NCBI GenBank assembly: GCA_003598065.1
Contig: QZKR01000079.1
Location: 1-64,000, forward strand
Reading direction: 5' to 3'
From: Myxococcales bacterium
GTDB taxonomy: Bacteria; Myxococcota_A; SURF-8
Length of the DNA: 64,000 bases
The notes under the pieces are model-generated. The model saw nothing but the letters and a program-made list of their open reading frames with translations. It was not told where the DNA came from and did no database searches. Position numbers and translations under genes: made by a program. Of the stretch, positions 53,612 to 63,387 are shown in pieces (within the stretch, counting starts at the first letter, position 1; every line of letters starts with the position of its first letter).

Positions 53612-55774
53612 TCAGCGCAGCGTGAGCGTCAGCGTCTGATCGGGGCCCTGACCGCCGAGCGAAAAACGCAAACTGTGCCGGCCGGCGCGGATCGTTTTTC
53701 CCGAGGCGGGCGTCGTCTGCGCCGGGCCGCCGTCCAGCGAGAAACGGGCCCAGGGCTGGGCGTCGATGTTCATCGTCGCCTCGGGCAGGAAACGGCCGGC
53801 GGCGTCGCGCGCCTGCGCCACCTTGACCCGCAGCGACAGCTTGCCGCCTGGAACGGAAACGGCGATGAGCTGCACGTCCTTATGAGCATCGTCGAGATGC
53901 GCGCTCGCTCCCTTGGCCTCGCCGTTCACCGACACGACCGCGCCTTCCGGCGCGCCGACGCTCAGATCGGCGGCGAAAGGCTTGAGCGCGATGCGCAGGG
54001 GACCGTCGAGTTCTTCCGGGACGACGTCCTGCATCTCGCTGGAGTAGCCTTCCATGCTGACCACGACGCGCACGGCGCGGCCGGGCAGAAGATCGTCCAC
54101 CGTAAAAGGCGACGGGCCGGCGAGCCGACGCCCGTCCACGAACACCGCCGCTTCGCTCGGGTCCGCCTCGACGGTCAGTCGCTTGAACAGGTCCTGCAAC
54201 GCATAGGCGAGCGTCTTGACGCCTTCTTCCTTGCGTTCCAGGATGAATTCCGTTTGCAGAGGGACGTATTTGTCTTTTTCAACGCGCAGAACGTGCTTTT
54301 CGCCGAGGGGGATTTCGCCCAGGTCGATGGGCGTCGCGCCGTCGAGGAGCTTGTCGTTCAGGAAGACGCGCGCTCCGGGCGGCGTCGTCTCCAGCCGGCA
54401 GGGTTGGAGCGACCGGGCCAGCGTCGCTTCGGCGATCCGGGTTTCGCCGCGCAGCAGTGAAAACGTCGTCTCGTAATCTTCATGGTAGAGAAGGGTCAGA
54501 CGCAGAGAGAACGGCGTTTCCGCATCGACGTCGAGAGCGGCGGGCGCAACCCGCCCCGCATCTTTGCCGTCGATCCAGATGCGCGCGCCCGGCGGCGTGG
54601 AGCGGACCTCCAGCGTCGCCCCGGCGAGCGCCCAACGCCAGTAGCCCGTTGCGGCGAGCGCCGCCAGGAGCGCGACGGCGAAAACCCAAGCCCAGCGGAA
54701 TCGCGAGGATGGCGACGGGAGCGCCGCCGCCGGCGTTGGCGTGGCGGCCGCCGCCGGAGCGGGTTCGGCGCTTGCCGGCGGCGTCGCCTCCGCCGCAAGC
54801 GGTCTGGCGATGCGTTGCGTGGCGAGAATCGTCCGTTCCGGCGCGCCGCAACGCTCGGTGAAGCGGTCGGGAAAGAGGCGGACGAACAGGGCCGGCAGGT
54901 CTTCCTTCTGTTCGACCTTCAAACGGTCGTAAACCCGCTGCACATCGTTTTGCATCTCGCGCGCCGTGGCGTAGCGGCCGGCTTTGTCGGGCGAAGCGGC
55001 TTTGCGGACGAGGGCGACGACATCGTCGGACATGGCCGGATCGGCCGGGAATTCGATGACGCCGCTTTCCACCCGAACCATCAACTCCTTGTCGGGCAGG
55101 CTGGCGGGTCGGGCCCGCTGACCGCAAAGCATTTCATAGAGCACGAGCCCCACCGCGTAGATGTCGGTGCGGCGGTCCAGCGGCTCGCCGCGCGCCTGCT
55201 CGGGGGCGAGATAGGCGAGCTTGCCGGCGATCACATCGTCCTGCGTCGCGTCCGTCTGCACCGAGGCGATGCCGAAATCGGCGAGCTTCACCTCGCCTTC
55301 GCAGGAGAGGAGAATATTCGACGGGCTGATGTCGCGGTGAATCAGCTTCAAAGGATGGTTCTGCTCGTCGGCGAGGCGATGCGCGTAATCGAGGCCGCGG
55401 CAGATCTCGATGGCGACAAGCAGCGCGAGCGCCGCCGGCAGCCGTTCGTTCCGCTCCCGCAGCGCGGCCAGCACCGATCCCAGGTCAACGCCGTCCACGT
55501 ATTCCATGGCGATGAACAGCGTTTCGGAAACCTTGCCGAAGTCGAAGACGTGGACGATGTTGTTGTGGTTGAGCCGCGCCGCCAGGCGGGCCTCGTTGCG
55601 GAAATGCGTTTCGAAGCCGGGCCGCGTGGAAAGGGCGGGAAGCAGGCGTTTGACGGCGACGATCTTCTCGAAACCGCCCTCGCGCAGGAGCTTGGCCTTG
55701 AAGACCTCGCCCATACCGCCCTCGGCGATACGTTCGATCAGCCGGTACTGTCCAAAAAGGTCGGTGGTCGCCAT
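53612..55774 (-). CDS. Membrane Ser/Thr protein kinase with extracytoplasmic PEGA domains
   Basis: 720 residues. Residues about 9-280 are an active-looking kinase domain: GGMGEVFKAK, ATP lysine in IVAVKRLLP, HRDISPSNILL catalytic loop, DFGIAS and YLAPEQARGEPLDRRTDIYA. A Pro/Ala linker leads to one membrane segment near 362-385 (AWVFAVALLAALAATGYW). The outer part has PEGA-type repeats (LEVRSTPPGARIWIDGKDAG, LETTPPGARVFLNDKLLDGA, LTVEADPSEAAVFVDGRRLA) and a final unrecognised module. It is the typical PknB-like layout of myxobacteria. It is preceded, 14 bases away, by another PEGA-protein gene and followed by the P-domain lipoprotein gene. Targets are unknown. Confidence 0.92.
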   Translation of the reverse strand: MATTDLFGQYRLIERIAEGGMGEVFKAKLLREGGFEKIVAVKRLLPALSTRPGFETHFRNEARLAARLNHNNIVHVFDFGKVSETLFIAMEYVDGVDLGSVLAALRERNERLPAALALLVAIEICRGLDYAHRLADEQNHPLKLIHRDISPSNILLSCEGEVKLADFGIASVQTDATQDDVIAGKLAYLAPEQARGEPLDRRTDIYAVGLVLYEMLCGQRARPASLPDKELMVRVESGVIEFPADPAMSDDVVALVRKAASPDKAGRYATAREMQNDVQRVYDRLKVEQKEDLPALFVRLFPDRFTERCGAPERTILATQRIARPLAAEATPPASAEPAPAAAATPTPAAALPSPSSRFRWAWVFAVALLAALAATGYWRWALAGATLEVRSTPPGARIWIDGKDAGRVAPAALDVDAETPFSLRLTLLYHEDYETTFSLLRGETRIAEATLARSLQPCRLETTPPGARVFLNDKLLDGATPIDLGEIPLGEKHVLRVEKDKYVPLQTEFILERKEEGVKTLAYALQDLFKRLTVEADPSEAAVFVDGRRLAGPSPFTVDDLLPGRAVRVVVSMEGYSSEMQDVVPEELDGPLRIALKPFAADLSVGAPEGAVVSVNGEAKGASAHLDDAHKDVQLIAVSVPGGKLSLRVKVAQARDAAGRFLPEATMNIDAQPWARFSLDGGPAQTTPASGKTIRAGRHSLRFSLGGQGPDQTLTLTLR

Positions 55775-55788
55775 CGCCGCTTATCGCG

Positions 55789-57273
55789 TTAGAAGGCGGC
55801 TTTCAGCCGCAGCATCGCCTGCTGGCGGCCGGCGTCGTATTCCGGCGTAATGGCAATGTTCTTGGCCGGCGGCAGGATCAGCAGCACCGTGCCGGCGATG
55901 ACCGCCGCCGAGCCCAGGCCCATCGAGATGCCGCCGCCGATGCGCGAGTAAAGGCCGTTGCGCTCCTCCCCGTCGCGGTCGGAATCGTCGCTCGTCATGC
56001 CCGCCGCGTTGTCGTAATGACGTTGCGCCTCGAACTCCAGGAAGATGCCGAAGCCCAGGGCCAGCGCGCCCAAGGCCAGCGTGAAGCCGCCCGGCCGATA
56101 GTCGGGCTCCTGCCCCGCCACCTGCCCCGGCATGAGCGACAGCCCGCCCTCCAGCGCCGGCCGCAGTTCGACCGTCTCGCCGGGACGGATCGTCACCTTC
56201 TTTTCATAGGTATTGCTGCCGCGACGGACGATGTGAACTAAATATTCGCCGGGCGCAAGATCCGCCCGGTAAAGCGTCTCCGCGACTTTCTGGTTGTTGA
56301 TGAAAATCTCGATCGGATCGCCCTTGTCGTCGGCCGGCTGACCGACGACGAGCGTCCCCGTTTCCGGGACGAATCCGTGCCGCACGCGCGCCACGTCGTC
56401 GGCCGCGATTTTGACGTTGTAGGACACGTCCGGGTACGGCGGCATCGAGAGTTCGACGCGATGCTCGCCGGTAAGAATGCCGTCGAGCACCAGAGGCGTC
56501 GTACCCGCCGGCCGGCCGTCCAGCTTGACGGAGGCGCCCGGCGGCAGGGAATCGACGAGCAGCTGCCCTTGACGCGTGACGAGATCGGCGAAAACGCGCG
56601 CCACCGCGCCGCGACGGATCGTGACGCGTTCCTTGACCGGCGGGTGGCCTTCGCGCTCCACCTTGATGTCCAAAGTCTCGCCGCCCTTGGCGGCGTACGA
56701 CAGCGGCGTGCGGCCGAGCGGCCGGCCGCCGATGGACACCGCCGCGCCCATGGGAAACGAGGCGATGCGCACGACGCCCTGCTCATAGCTCAGCCCCGTC
56801 GGTTCGCCGATCAGATCGGGGATCATGTTGTCGATCAGAACGGGCGCGGCGTCGAACTCGGGGATCGCCTGGACGAACTCGCGGCCTTCGTCGGCGACAA
56901 TCAGATTCAACTTCAGGTGCAGTCGTCCATCGGCGAGGGGAACGAGCGCCAGTTTCACCTCGTGCGAGATGCCGAGCGTCGCCTTGAGCGCGGCGGCGCA
57001 ATCCGCCGGGAATTGGCATTCCAGCCGTTTTTGCTGGCGTTCCCAGCCGATCTGATGGGCGAATTCCGATTGGGTGTAGACGGCTAGGCGCGTGTAGCCA
57101 AACAGCGCGTCTTCCAGCCGTTGAGTGAGCGTCTGGCGCTGCTCGGTCGTCAGGTCGCCTTCCACGGGCAACAGCAGCACGGGCAGAAGCGACGGAGAAG
57201 GGTTTGAGGCAAGCGGTCCTACCGCCGCGCTCGCCGCAACCATCATCCAGGCTATCGCCCACACCGCGCTCAT
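55789..57273 (-). CDS. PEGA-domain envelope protein with C-terminal membrane segments
   Basis: 494 residues from ATG 57273; the in-frame TTG at 57288 lacks a ribosome binding site. Signal peptide, then an N-terminal region resembling that of the 4669 protein (LLLPVEGDLTTEQRQTLTQR, LGISHEVKLALVPLADGRLH). PEGA repeats follow at about 165-235 and 235-305 (RIASFPMGAAVSIGGRPLGR, VDSLPPGASVKLDGRPAGTT), then a third unit (DPIEIFINNQKVAET). Two C-terminal membrane segments (FTLALGALALGFGIFLEF and ISMGLGSAAVIAGTVLLILP) end it. Gene order with the kinase 14 bases away suggests a kinase partner, substrate or receptor. Function unproven. Confidence 0.78.
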   Translation of the reverse strand: MSAVWAIAWMMVAASAAVGPLASNPSPSLLPVLLLPVEGDLTTEQRQTLTQRLEDALFGYTRLAVYTQSEFAHQIGWERQQKRLECQFPADCAAALKATLGISHEVKLALVPLADGRLHLKLNLIVADEGREFVQAIPEFDAAPVLIDNMIPDLIGEPTGLSYEQGVVRIASFPMGAAVSIGGRPLGRTPLSYAAKGGETLDIKVEREGHPPVKERVTIRRGAVARVFADLVTRQGQLLVDSLPPGASVKLDGRPAGTTPLVLDGILTGEHRVELSMPPYPDVSYNVKIAADDVARVRHGFVPETGTLVVGQPADDKGDPIEIFINNQKVAETLYRADLAPGEYLVHIVRRGSNTYEKKVTIRPGETVELRPALEGGLSLMPGQVAGQEPDYRPGGFTLALGALALGFGIFLEFEAQRHYDNAAGMTSDDSDRDGEERNGLYSRIGGGISMGLGSAAVIAGTVLLILPPAKNIAITPEYDAGRQQAMLRLKAAF

Positions 57274-57499
57274 GATTGCAATTCCCAAGTCTGATGAACA
57301 AGTTGCCGCATCCTAGCACGCCGCGCCGGGCGTCGCAACACGCCGGAAAGAAAAGCGCGGACTTGACAGCGCCGCGCCAACGGTGCGAAAGTCGGGATTT
57401 GCCGCCGGAGCGAAAACGGTTTTTCCGGCGAAATGACAGGCGATTCCCGGCGATGGCCGGGATGAGCGGCGATGCGAAAAAAGGGTGCGGACGGCAGGC

Positions 57500-58648
57500 G
57501 TGACAGGACGGACGATCACATTTTACGCCGAGGCGGTTGAGGCGAAACACTTCGTCGAGCGCCTGGCCAACAACCAACTCCACAGGGTTTTTCTGAAGGA
57601 GTTCGAGACCGAGAAGGGCGAGCGGATCGTCAATCTCAAGCTCGCCTATCGCGTCTGGGGCAAGCCCAACGCCGAGCGCGACAATATCCTGCTGATCTTT
57701 CACGCGCTGACCGGCGACGCCAACTGCGCCGGCTACACCGGACCGGACGGACGCGTGGCCGGCTGGTGGGAAGCGCTCTTCGGGCGGCACGCCGCGATCG
57801 ACCTCGCCCAATGGTGCGTGATCTGCGCCAACCATCCCGGTTCGTGTTACGGGTCCAGCGGCCCCACCGATCGCGAAGTGGGCGCAACCCGGCCGATCGG
57901 CCGCGACTTTCCCGAATTCTCGCCGCGCGACCTCGCTTGCGCCCACAAACAACTTCTCGACCTGCTGGAAATCCCCTCCGTCCATGCCGTTCTGGGCGGC
58001 TCGTTGGGCGGGATGGCCGCCCTGGAATGGGCCGTCCTCTTTCCCGGGGCGGCGAAAAGGGCGGTGGTGCTGGCCGCGCCGGCCGCCTCCTCGGCGCAGG
58101 CGATCGCCTTCAACCACATCCAGGCGAAATGTTTCGAGATCGATCCGGCTTTCAAAAACGGCGATTATTACGGCGGCCCGCGGCCGATGCTGGCCCTTTC
58201 CCTGGCGCGGCAGATCGCGACGATCACCTACCGCAGCCCGGGCGAATTCCACAGCCGCTTCGGCCGCGATACGGCGTTTTCGCCCCAGCCCGACGCGCAG
58301 GCCTACCTTATCCAGCGTTACCTCGATTATCAGGGAGAAAAACTCGTGCGCCGTTTCGATCCCAACAGCTATCTGAAACTTCTGGCGACGCTCGACCGTC
58401 ACGATCTGGCGCGCGGCCGCGGCTCGCTGGCCGAGGTCTTGAAGGCGATCCGGGCGCAGATGTGCCTGATCTCCATCGATTCCGACATTCTCTACACCGG
58501 CGAGGAAGTGGAGTCGCTTTATCGGGCGATGGCCGAGGCCGGCGTCGCCGCGCAATACAAGCAGATCGCCTCGCTGCACGGCCACGACGGCTTTTTGATC
58601 GAGAGCGATCAGCTCAACCCCCTCGTCGGCAAATTCCTCGAAACGTGA
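57500..58648 (+). CDS. metX: Homoserine O-acetyltransferase
   Basis: About 382 residues from GTG 57500 (GTG 57485 is an alternative). An alpha/beta-hydrolase enzyme transferring acetyl (or succinyl) from CoA to homoserine, opening the methionine branch. Seen: LIFHALTGDANCAGY, VLGGSLGGMAALEWA with the nucleophile Ser, SPGEFHSRFGRDTAF, and C-terminal HGHDGFLIESDQL with the catalytic His. Acyl donor cannot be fixed from sequence alone. It lies directly before hom, its substrate-supplying gene. An approximately 210-base leader with hairpins precedes it; a weak promoter (TTGACA at 57363, poor -10) is present. Confidence 0.93.
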   Translation: MTGRTITFYAEAVEAKHFVERLANNQLHRVFLKEFETEKGERIVNLKLAYRVWGKPNAERDNILLIFHALTGDANCAGYTGPDGRVAGWWEALFGRHAAIDLAQWCVICANHPGSCYGSSGPTDREVGATRPIGRDFPEFSPRDLACAHKQLLDLLEIPSVHAVLGGSLGGMAALEWAVLFPGAAKRAVVLAAPAASSAQAIAFNHIQAKCFEIDPAFKNGDYYGGPRPMLALSLARQIATITYRSPGEFHSRFGRDTAFSPQPDAQAYLIQRYLDYQGEKLVRRFDPNSYLKLLATLDRHDLARGRGSLAEVLKAIRAQMCLISIDSDILYTGEEVESLYRAMAEAGVAAQYKQIASLHGHDGFLIESDQLNPLVGKFLET

Positions 58649-58685
58649 ATCCGCCGAGGGCGGATCGAACGGCAGGGAGAACGGC

Positions 58686-59984
58686 ATGGCGAAGAAGATC
58701 AAACTGGGCGTTTTCGGCTTGGGCGTGGTCGGCTGCGGCCTGGTGAACATCGTCAACGGCCGCCGCGAGGCGCTCAGCCAGGCGCACGGCATCGAACTGG
58801 AAATCGTCAAGGCGGTGGTGCGCGATCCCACCAAGAAACGCCCGGCCGATCTTTTCGGTATTCAGGTTTCCACCGACATGAACTCGATCCTCGATGACGA
58901 TACGTTGGATCTCGTGGTCGAACTGATCGGCGGCATGGAGCCGGCGTTCACGATCATCAAGTCGGCCCTGGCGCGCGGCAAGCCGGTGGTGAGCGCCAAC
59001 AAGGCGCTGATCGCCGAACACGGCCCGGAAATTCTGAATCTGGCCCGGCAGGCGAAGCGGCCGTTTTTCGCCGAGGCGTCCGTCGGCGGCGGCATTCCGA
59101 TTCTCAAGACGCTGCGCGAAAGCCTTGTGGCCAACGAGATCACGGCGGTCACGGCGATCATCAACGGCACGACGAACTTCATCCTCACCAAGATGGAAGA
59201 GGAGGGCCTGAGCTACTACGAAGCGTTGAAGATCGCCGGCGAGCGCGGTTTCGCCGAGGCCGACCCGACGATGGACGTGGAAGGCTTCGACGCGGCTCAG
59301 AAGCTGCGCATTCTCGCCGCCCACACGCTCGGCGGCCGTTATCCGCAGGGCGACATCCTCTGCGAGGGCGTCAGCGGGCTGACCGAGCACCATTTCGCCT
59401 TCGCTCGCAAGCACGGCTTCGCCATCAAACTATTGGCCCTGGCGCGCCGGCGCGCCGACGCGCTGGAACTGCGCGTCCACCCGACGCTGATCCCGCGCCT
59501 CCATCCGCTGGCCAGCGTCCGCAACGAATTCAACGCCATCTATCTTATTGGCGACGCCGTGGGCGAAATCATGCTCTCCGGACGCGGCGCGGGCTCGCTG
59601 CCCACCGCGAGCGCCGTGTATGCCGACATTGTGGACATCTGCACGCGGACCACGACGATCGAGGCGAGCGTCGAGTCCGCCCCGGCCGCCTGGCCGACCC
59701 GCGTTCTGCCGGCGGACGAGGCGCAGAGCGAGTACTATCTGCACTTCACCGTGCTGGACAAGCCCGGCGTGATCGGCGAGATCGCCACGGTCTTGGGCCG
59801 GCATCACATCTCGGTGAGGTCCGCCGCCGCCGAACTCGTACCGAACGTGGAAGAGGTGGGCGAACTGGACGTCATCGTCCACCGGTCGCGCGAGCGCGAC
59901 GTCCGCCAGGCGATCGCCGAGATTGATAAGCTGGAGCGCACGCGGGGTCAGGGCAAGCTGATCCGCATCGCCCGCGATCTGTAA
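58686..59984 (+). CDS. hom: Homoserine dehydrogenase with ACT domain
   Basis: 432 residues. It reduces aspartate-4-semialdehyde to homoserine with NAD(P)H. N-terminal Rossmann motif GVFGLGVVGCGLVNI; the catalytic region contains KPVVSANKALIAEHG, FAEASVGGGIPILKTLRE, TAIINGTTNFILTKMEEEG and AEADPTMDVEGFDAAQKLRI. The last ~80 residues are an ACT domain (YYLHFTVLDKPGVIGEIATV), which usually gives threonine feedback control. GGGAGAACGG precedes ATG 58686. It follows metX by 37 bases and forms an operon with it. Confidence 0.95.
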   Translation: MAKKIKLGVFGLGVVGCGLVNIVNGRREALSQAHGIELEIVKAVVRDPTKKRPADLFGIQVSTDMNSILDDDTLDLVVELIGGMEPAFTIIKSALARGKPVVSANKALIAEHGPEILNLARQAKRPFFAEASVGGGIPILKTLRESLVANEITAVTAIINGTTNFILTKMEEEGLSYYEALKIAGERGFAEADPTMDVEGFDAAQKLRILAAHTLGGRYPQGDILCEGVSGLTEHHFAFARKHGFAIKLLALARRRADALELRVHPTLIPRLHPLASVRNEFNAIYLIGDAVGEIMLSGRGAGSLPTASAVYADIVDICTRTTTIEASVESAPAAWPTRVLPADEAQSEYYLHFTVLDKPGVIGEIATVLGRHHISVRSAAAELVPNVEEVGELDVIVHRSRERDVRQAIAEIDKLERTRGQGKLIRIARDL

Positions 59985-59997
59985 TCGAATTCCGGAA

Positions 59998-61677
59998 TCA
60001 ACCGCCCCACAAAACGGCCGCCGCGAGAAAGGCGATGAGCGCCGCGGCGCGCATGGAAGATCTGTCCGCTTTAAGAAGGCGGGCGAGCGCCGCCGCGCCC
60101 GCGCCGGCAAGGACGGCGAAAAGCGCCCAGGCGCGTCCGAGGAGGATCGGCGAAGGTCCGTAGCCGTCGAGGCTGGCGGCGGCGAGAAGCAGCGCGAATT
60201 GCAGCGCGAGGATGGCGATGAGCGGCCGGCGTGCAGGGCGTGATGCAAAAATCAAGGCAATAATGGCCAGCGCCGCGACGAGCAACGGCAGGTCATAGGG
60301 CCATAGCGAGGCCGGAGCGGCGAATCGGACCCGCCAGCCGCCTGAAAGCGCAACCGCGAGCGTCGTATCGGGGACGGCCGCCAGCGCCGACAAAAGCGGC
60401 GGGACGGCGAAAACGGCCAGCGTTAAAAAGACGATCCACGGCGCCGGGTGGGCGAGCGCCGCCAAGCGATCCTTGCTTTTCAGCCAGACGATCGCCAGAT
60501 GCAGCGGTCCCAGGATGACGGCCGCCGGGTCCAGCCAGACGGCCAGCAGGCCGCCGCCGAGCGATGGCGCGAGGCGATGCAGGCGGGAGTCCCGCGCCTC
60601 CAGAAAAGCTATGCCGAGAAAAAGACTCAGCGCCAGGTCGATCAGCGCCGGCGACAGCGGATCGCCGCCCAGCGGGGTTGTCAGACGCAGCCCGGCGTAA
60701 AGCAGCCCGGCGGCAATGGCGGCAAGACGATCGGCGGTGGCGAAGAGCGTCAGGCGCAGCACGGCCCAGGCGGCGAAAAGCGTGGTCAATGCCACGAGCA
60801 GCGAGAACGCGGGCAGCGCGTACGCGCCGAAGCCGGAGCAGCATCGCGCCAGAAAAGCGGCGGCAAGGCGCGGCGTTTCCGGGCCGAGCGCCGGCGCATC
60901 GGCAAGGCGAAGCAGCGCCCGCCATTCGATAGGATCCAGCCGTGCGCCGGCGACGATCGCCGCGGCGATCAAAAACAGCAGATAGAACGGCTTCGCCGCC
61001 CGGCGCCGGATCGCCAGGTGGGATGCGTCGGCCGGATGGACGAGCGCTTCGTCGCGGAGCACTCGGCGCGACAGACCGGCAAGCGCCGAGATCGAGGCCA
61101 ACGCAAGAAACGCCGCGAAGAAGCCGGAGGAAAACGGCGGAAGCTCGGCCAGTCCTCCCAATCGTCCAAGCCCTTTGGCGCGGCGTTGCGCCTCGCTCGC
61201 CCGTTTGCGCCGTTCGGCGCGCTGGCGTTCGCTTTCGGCCTCCCGCGCCGCCTGGGCCGCCTGCTCGGCGGAAAGCCGCTCGGCCGCCGGCTCCAGCGCG
61301 CTCGCTTCCGGTTCGTGGGCGCGGACGTACTCCACGAAGGCGGCCATCAGCCGTTCGGTTTCGGGCGAGGCCTGGGCCTCTTCGCGCGTGGATTCGAAAA
61401 ACAGGTTGTACGATTGCGTGCGGGCGAAGGCGGGCAGCGCGTCGTCGCGGCGGTGGGCGACGATCTCCACCCGCTCGCCGGTGACGCGGTGCTCTGCGGC
61501 GAGCTTGATCTCCCAGTCGCTTTGCGCCCAGCCGTCGAACGTCCATTCGGAAAACGGCGCTTCGACCATGCGGAAAGCGCCGGCCAGCCGCTCGGCTTCC
61601 GTTTCGGCGTACGCCGACGCGGCGGAAAGCGCGAGCCATAACGCCACGGCCAAAGCGAACGCGAACATTCGTTTCAA
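59998..61677 (-). CDS. Polytopic membrane protein with N-terminal periplasmic domain, unknown function
   Basis: About 559 residues. Start TTG 61677 is chosen because GGAGG lies five bases upstream; TTG 61689 and ATG 61668 are also in frame. A signal peptide (about 1-22, ending SAYAE) precedes a soluble ~110-residue domain (FRMVEAPFSEWTFDGWAQS, RVEIVAHRRDDALPAFA). An Ala/Glu/Arg helical stretch and then about nine or ten membrane segments (KPFYLLFLIAAAIVAGA, LPLLVAALAIIALIFA and others) follow. The hydrophobic half has the general feel of a GT-C-type glycosyltransferase or polymer carrier but no diagnostic motif is seen. It is convergent with hom. Confidence 0.55.
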   Translation of the reverse strand: MKRMFAFALAVALWLALSAASAYAETEAERLAGAFRMVEAPFSEWTFDGWAQSDWEIKLAAEHRVTGERVEIVAHRRDDALPAFARTQSYNLFFESTREEAQASPETERLMAAFVEYVRAHEPEASALEPAAERLSAEQAAQAAREAESERQRAERRKRASEAQRRAKGLGRLGGLAELPPFSSGFFAAFLALASISALAGLSRRVLRDEALVHPADASHLAIRRRAAKPFYLLFLIAAAIVAGARLDPIEWRALLRLADAPALGPETPRLAAAFLARCCSGFGAYALPAFSLLVALTTLFAAWAVLRLTLFATADRLAAIAAGLLYAGLRLTTPLGGDPLSPALIDLALSLFLGIAFLEARDSRLHRLAPSLGGGLLAVWLDPAAVILGPLHLAIVWLKSKDRLAALAHPAPWIVFLTLAVFAVPPLLSALAAVPDTTLAVALSGGWRVRFAAPASLWPYDLPLLVAALAIIALIFASRPARRPLIAILALQFALLLAAASLDGYGPSPILLGRAWALFAVLAGAGAAALARLLKADRSSMRAAALIAFLAAAVLWGG

Positions 61678-61771
61678 TTCCGCCTCCAACGATTAATCGG
61701 AGCGATTGTGCCCCAAGCGGCGGCGCTTGTCACGGGTCGAGCGGAGAAAACGCGCCGAAAAGCCGGGGTCG

Positions 61772-63160
<1,389 letters not shown>

Positions 63161-63277
63161 GCTTGCGTGGAACTGCCGTCTATTTTTTGAAGCATTCGAC
63201 GTTCACCTCTTAACATGGCCTGCGACAGGCGGCAACCTTTTCCGAAACGCGCCGCGTCTCGCGCCGACATTTGTCGC

Positions 63278-63306
63278 AGTATAGGGAGGTTTGCCGTGGA
63301 TGTCAA
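63278..63306 (-). promoter_or_regulatory. Promoter of the sigma-54 response regulator
   Basis: Minus strand TTGACA (63306-63301), exact 17-base spacer, TATACT (63283-63278). The -35 forms a palindrome with an opposing TTGACA (TGTCAATTTTTTGACA, 63301-63316), which has no good plus-strand -10. Confidence 0.7.
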
Positions 63307-63387
63307 TTTTTTGACACGAGTTTGGATCGCGGCGCGGCTTGAGGCGTCGGATCGGCTATGCTAGGTTGCCGCCGGACGGAGACGCGG

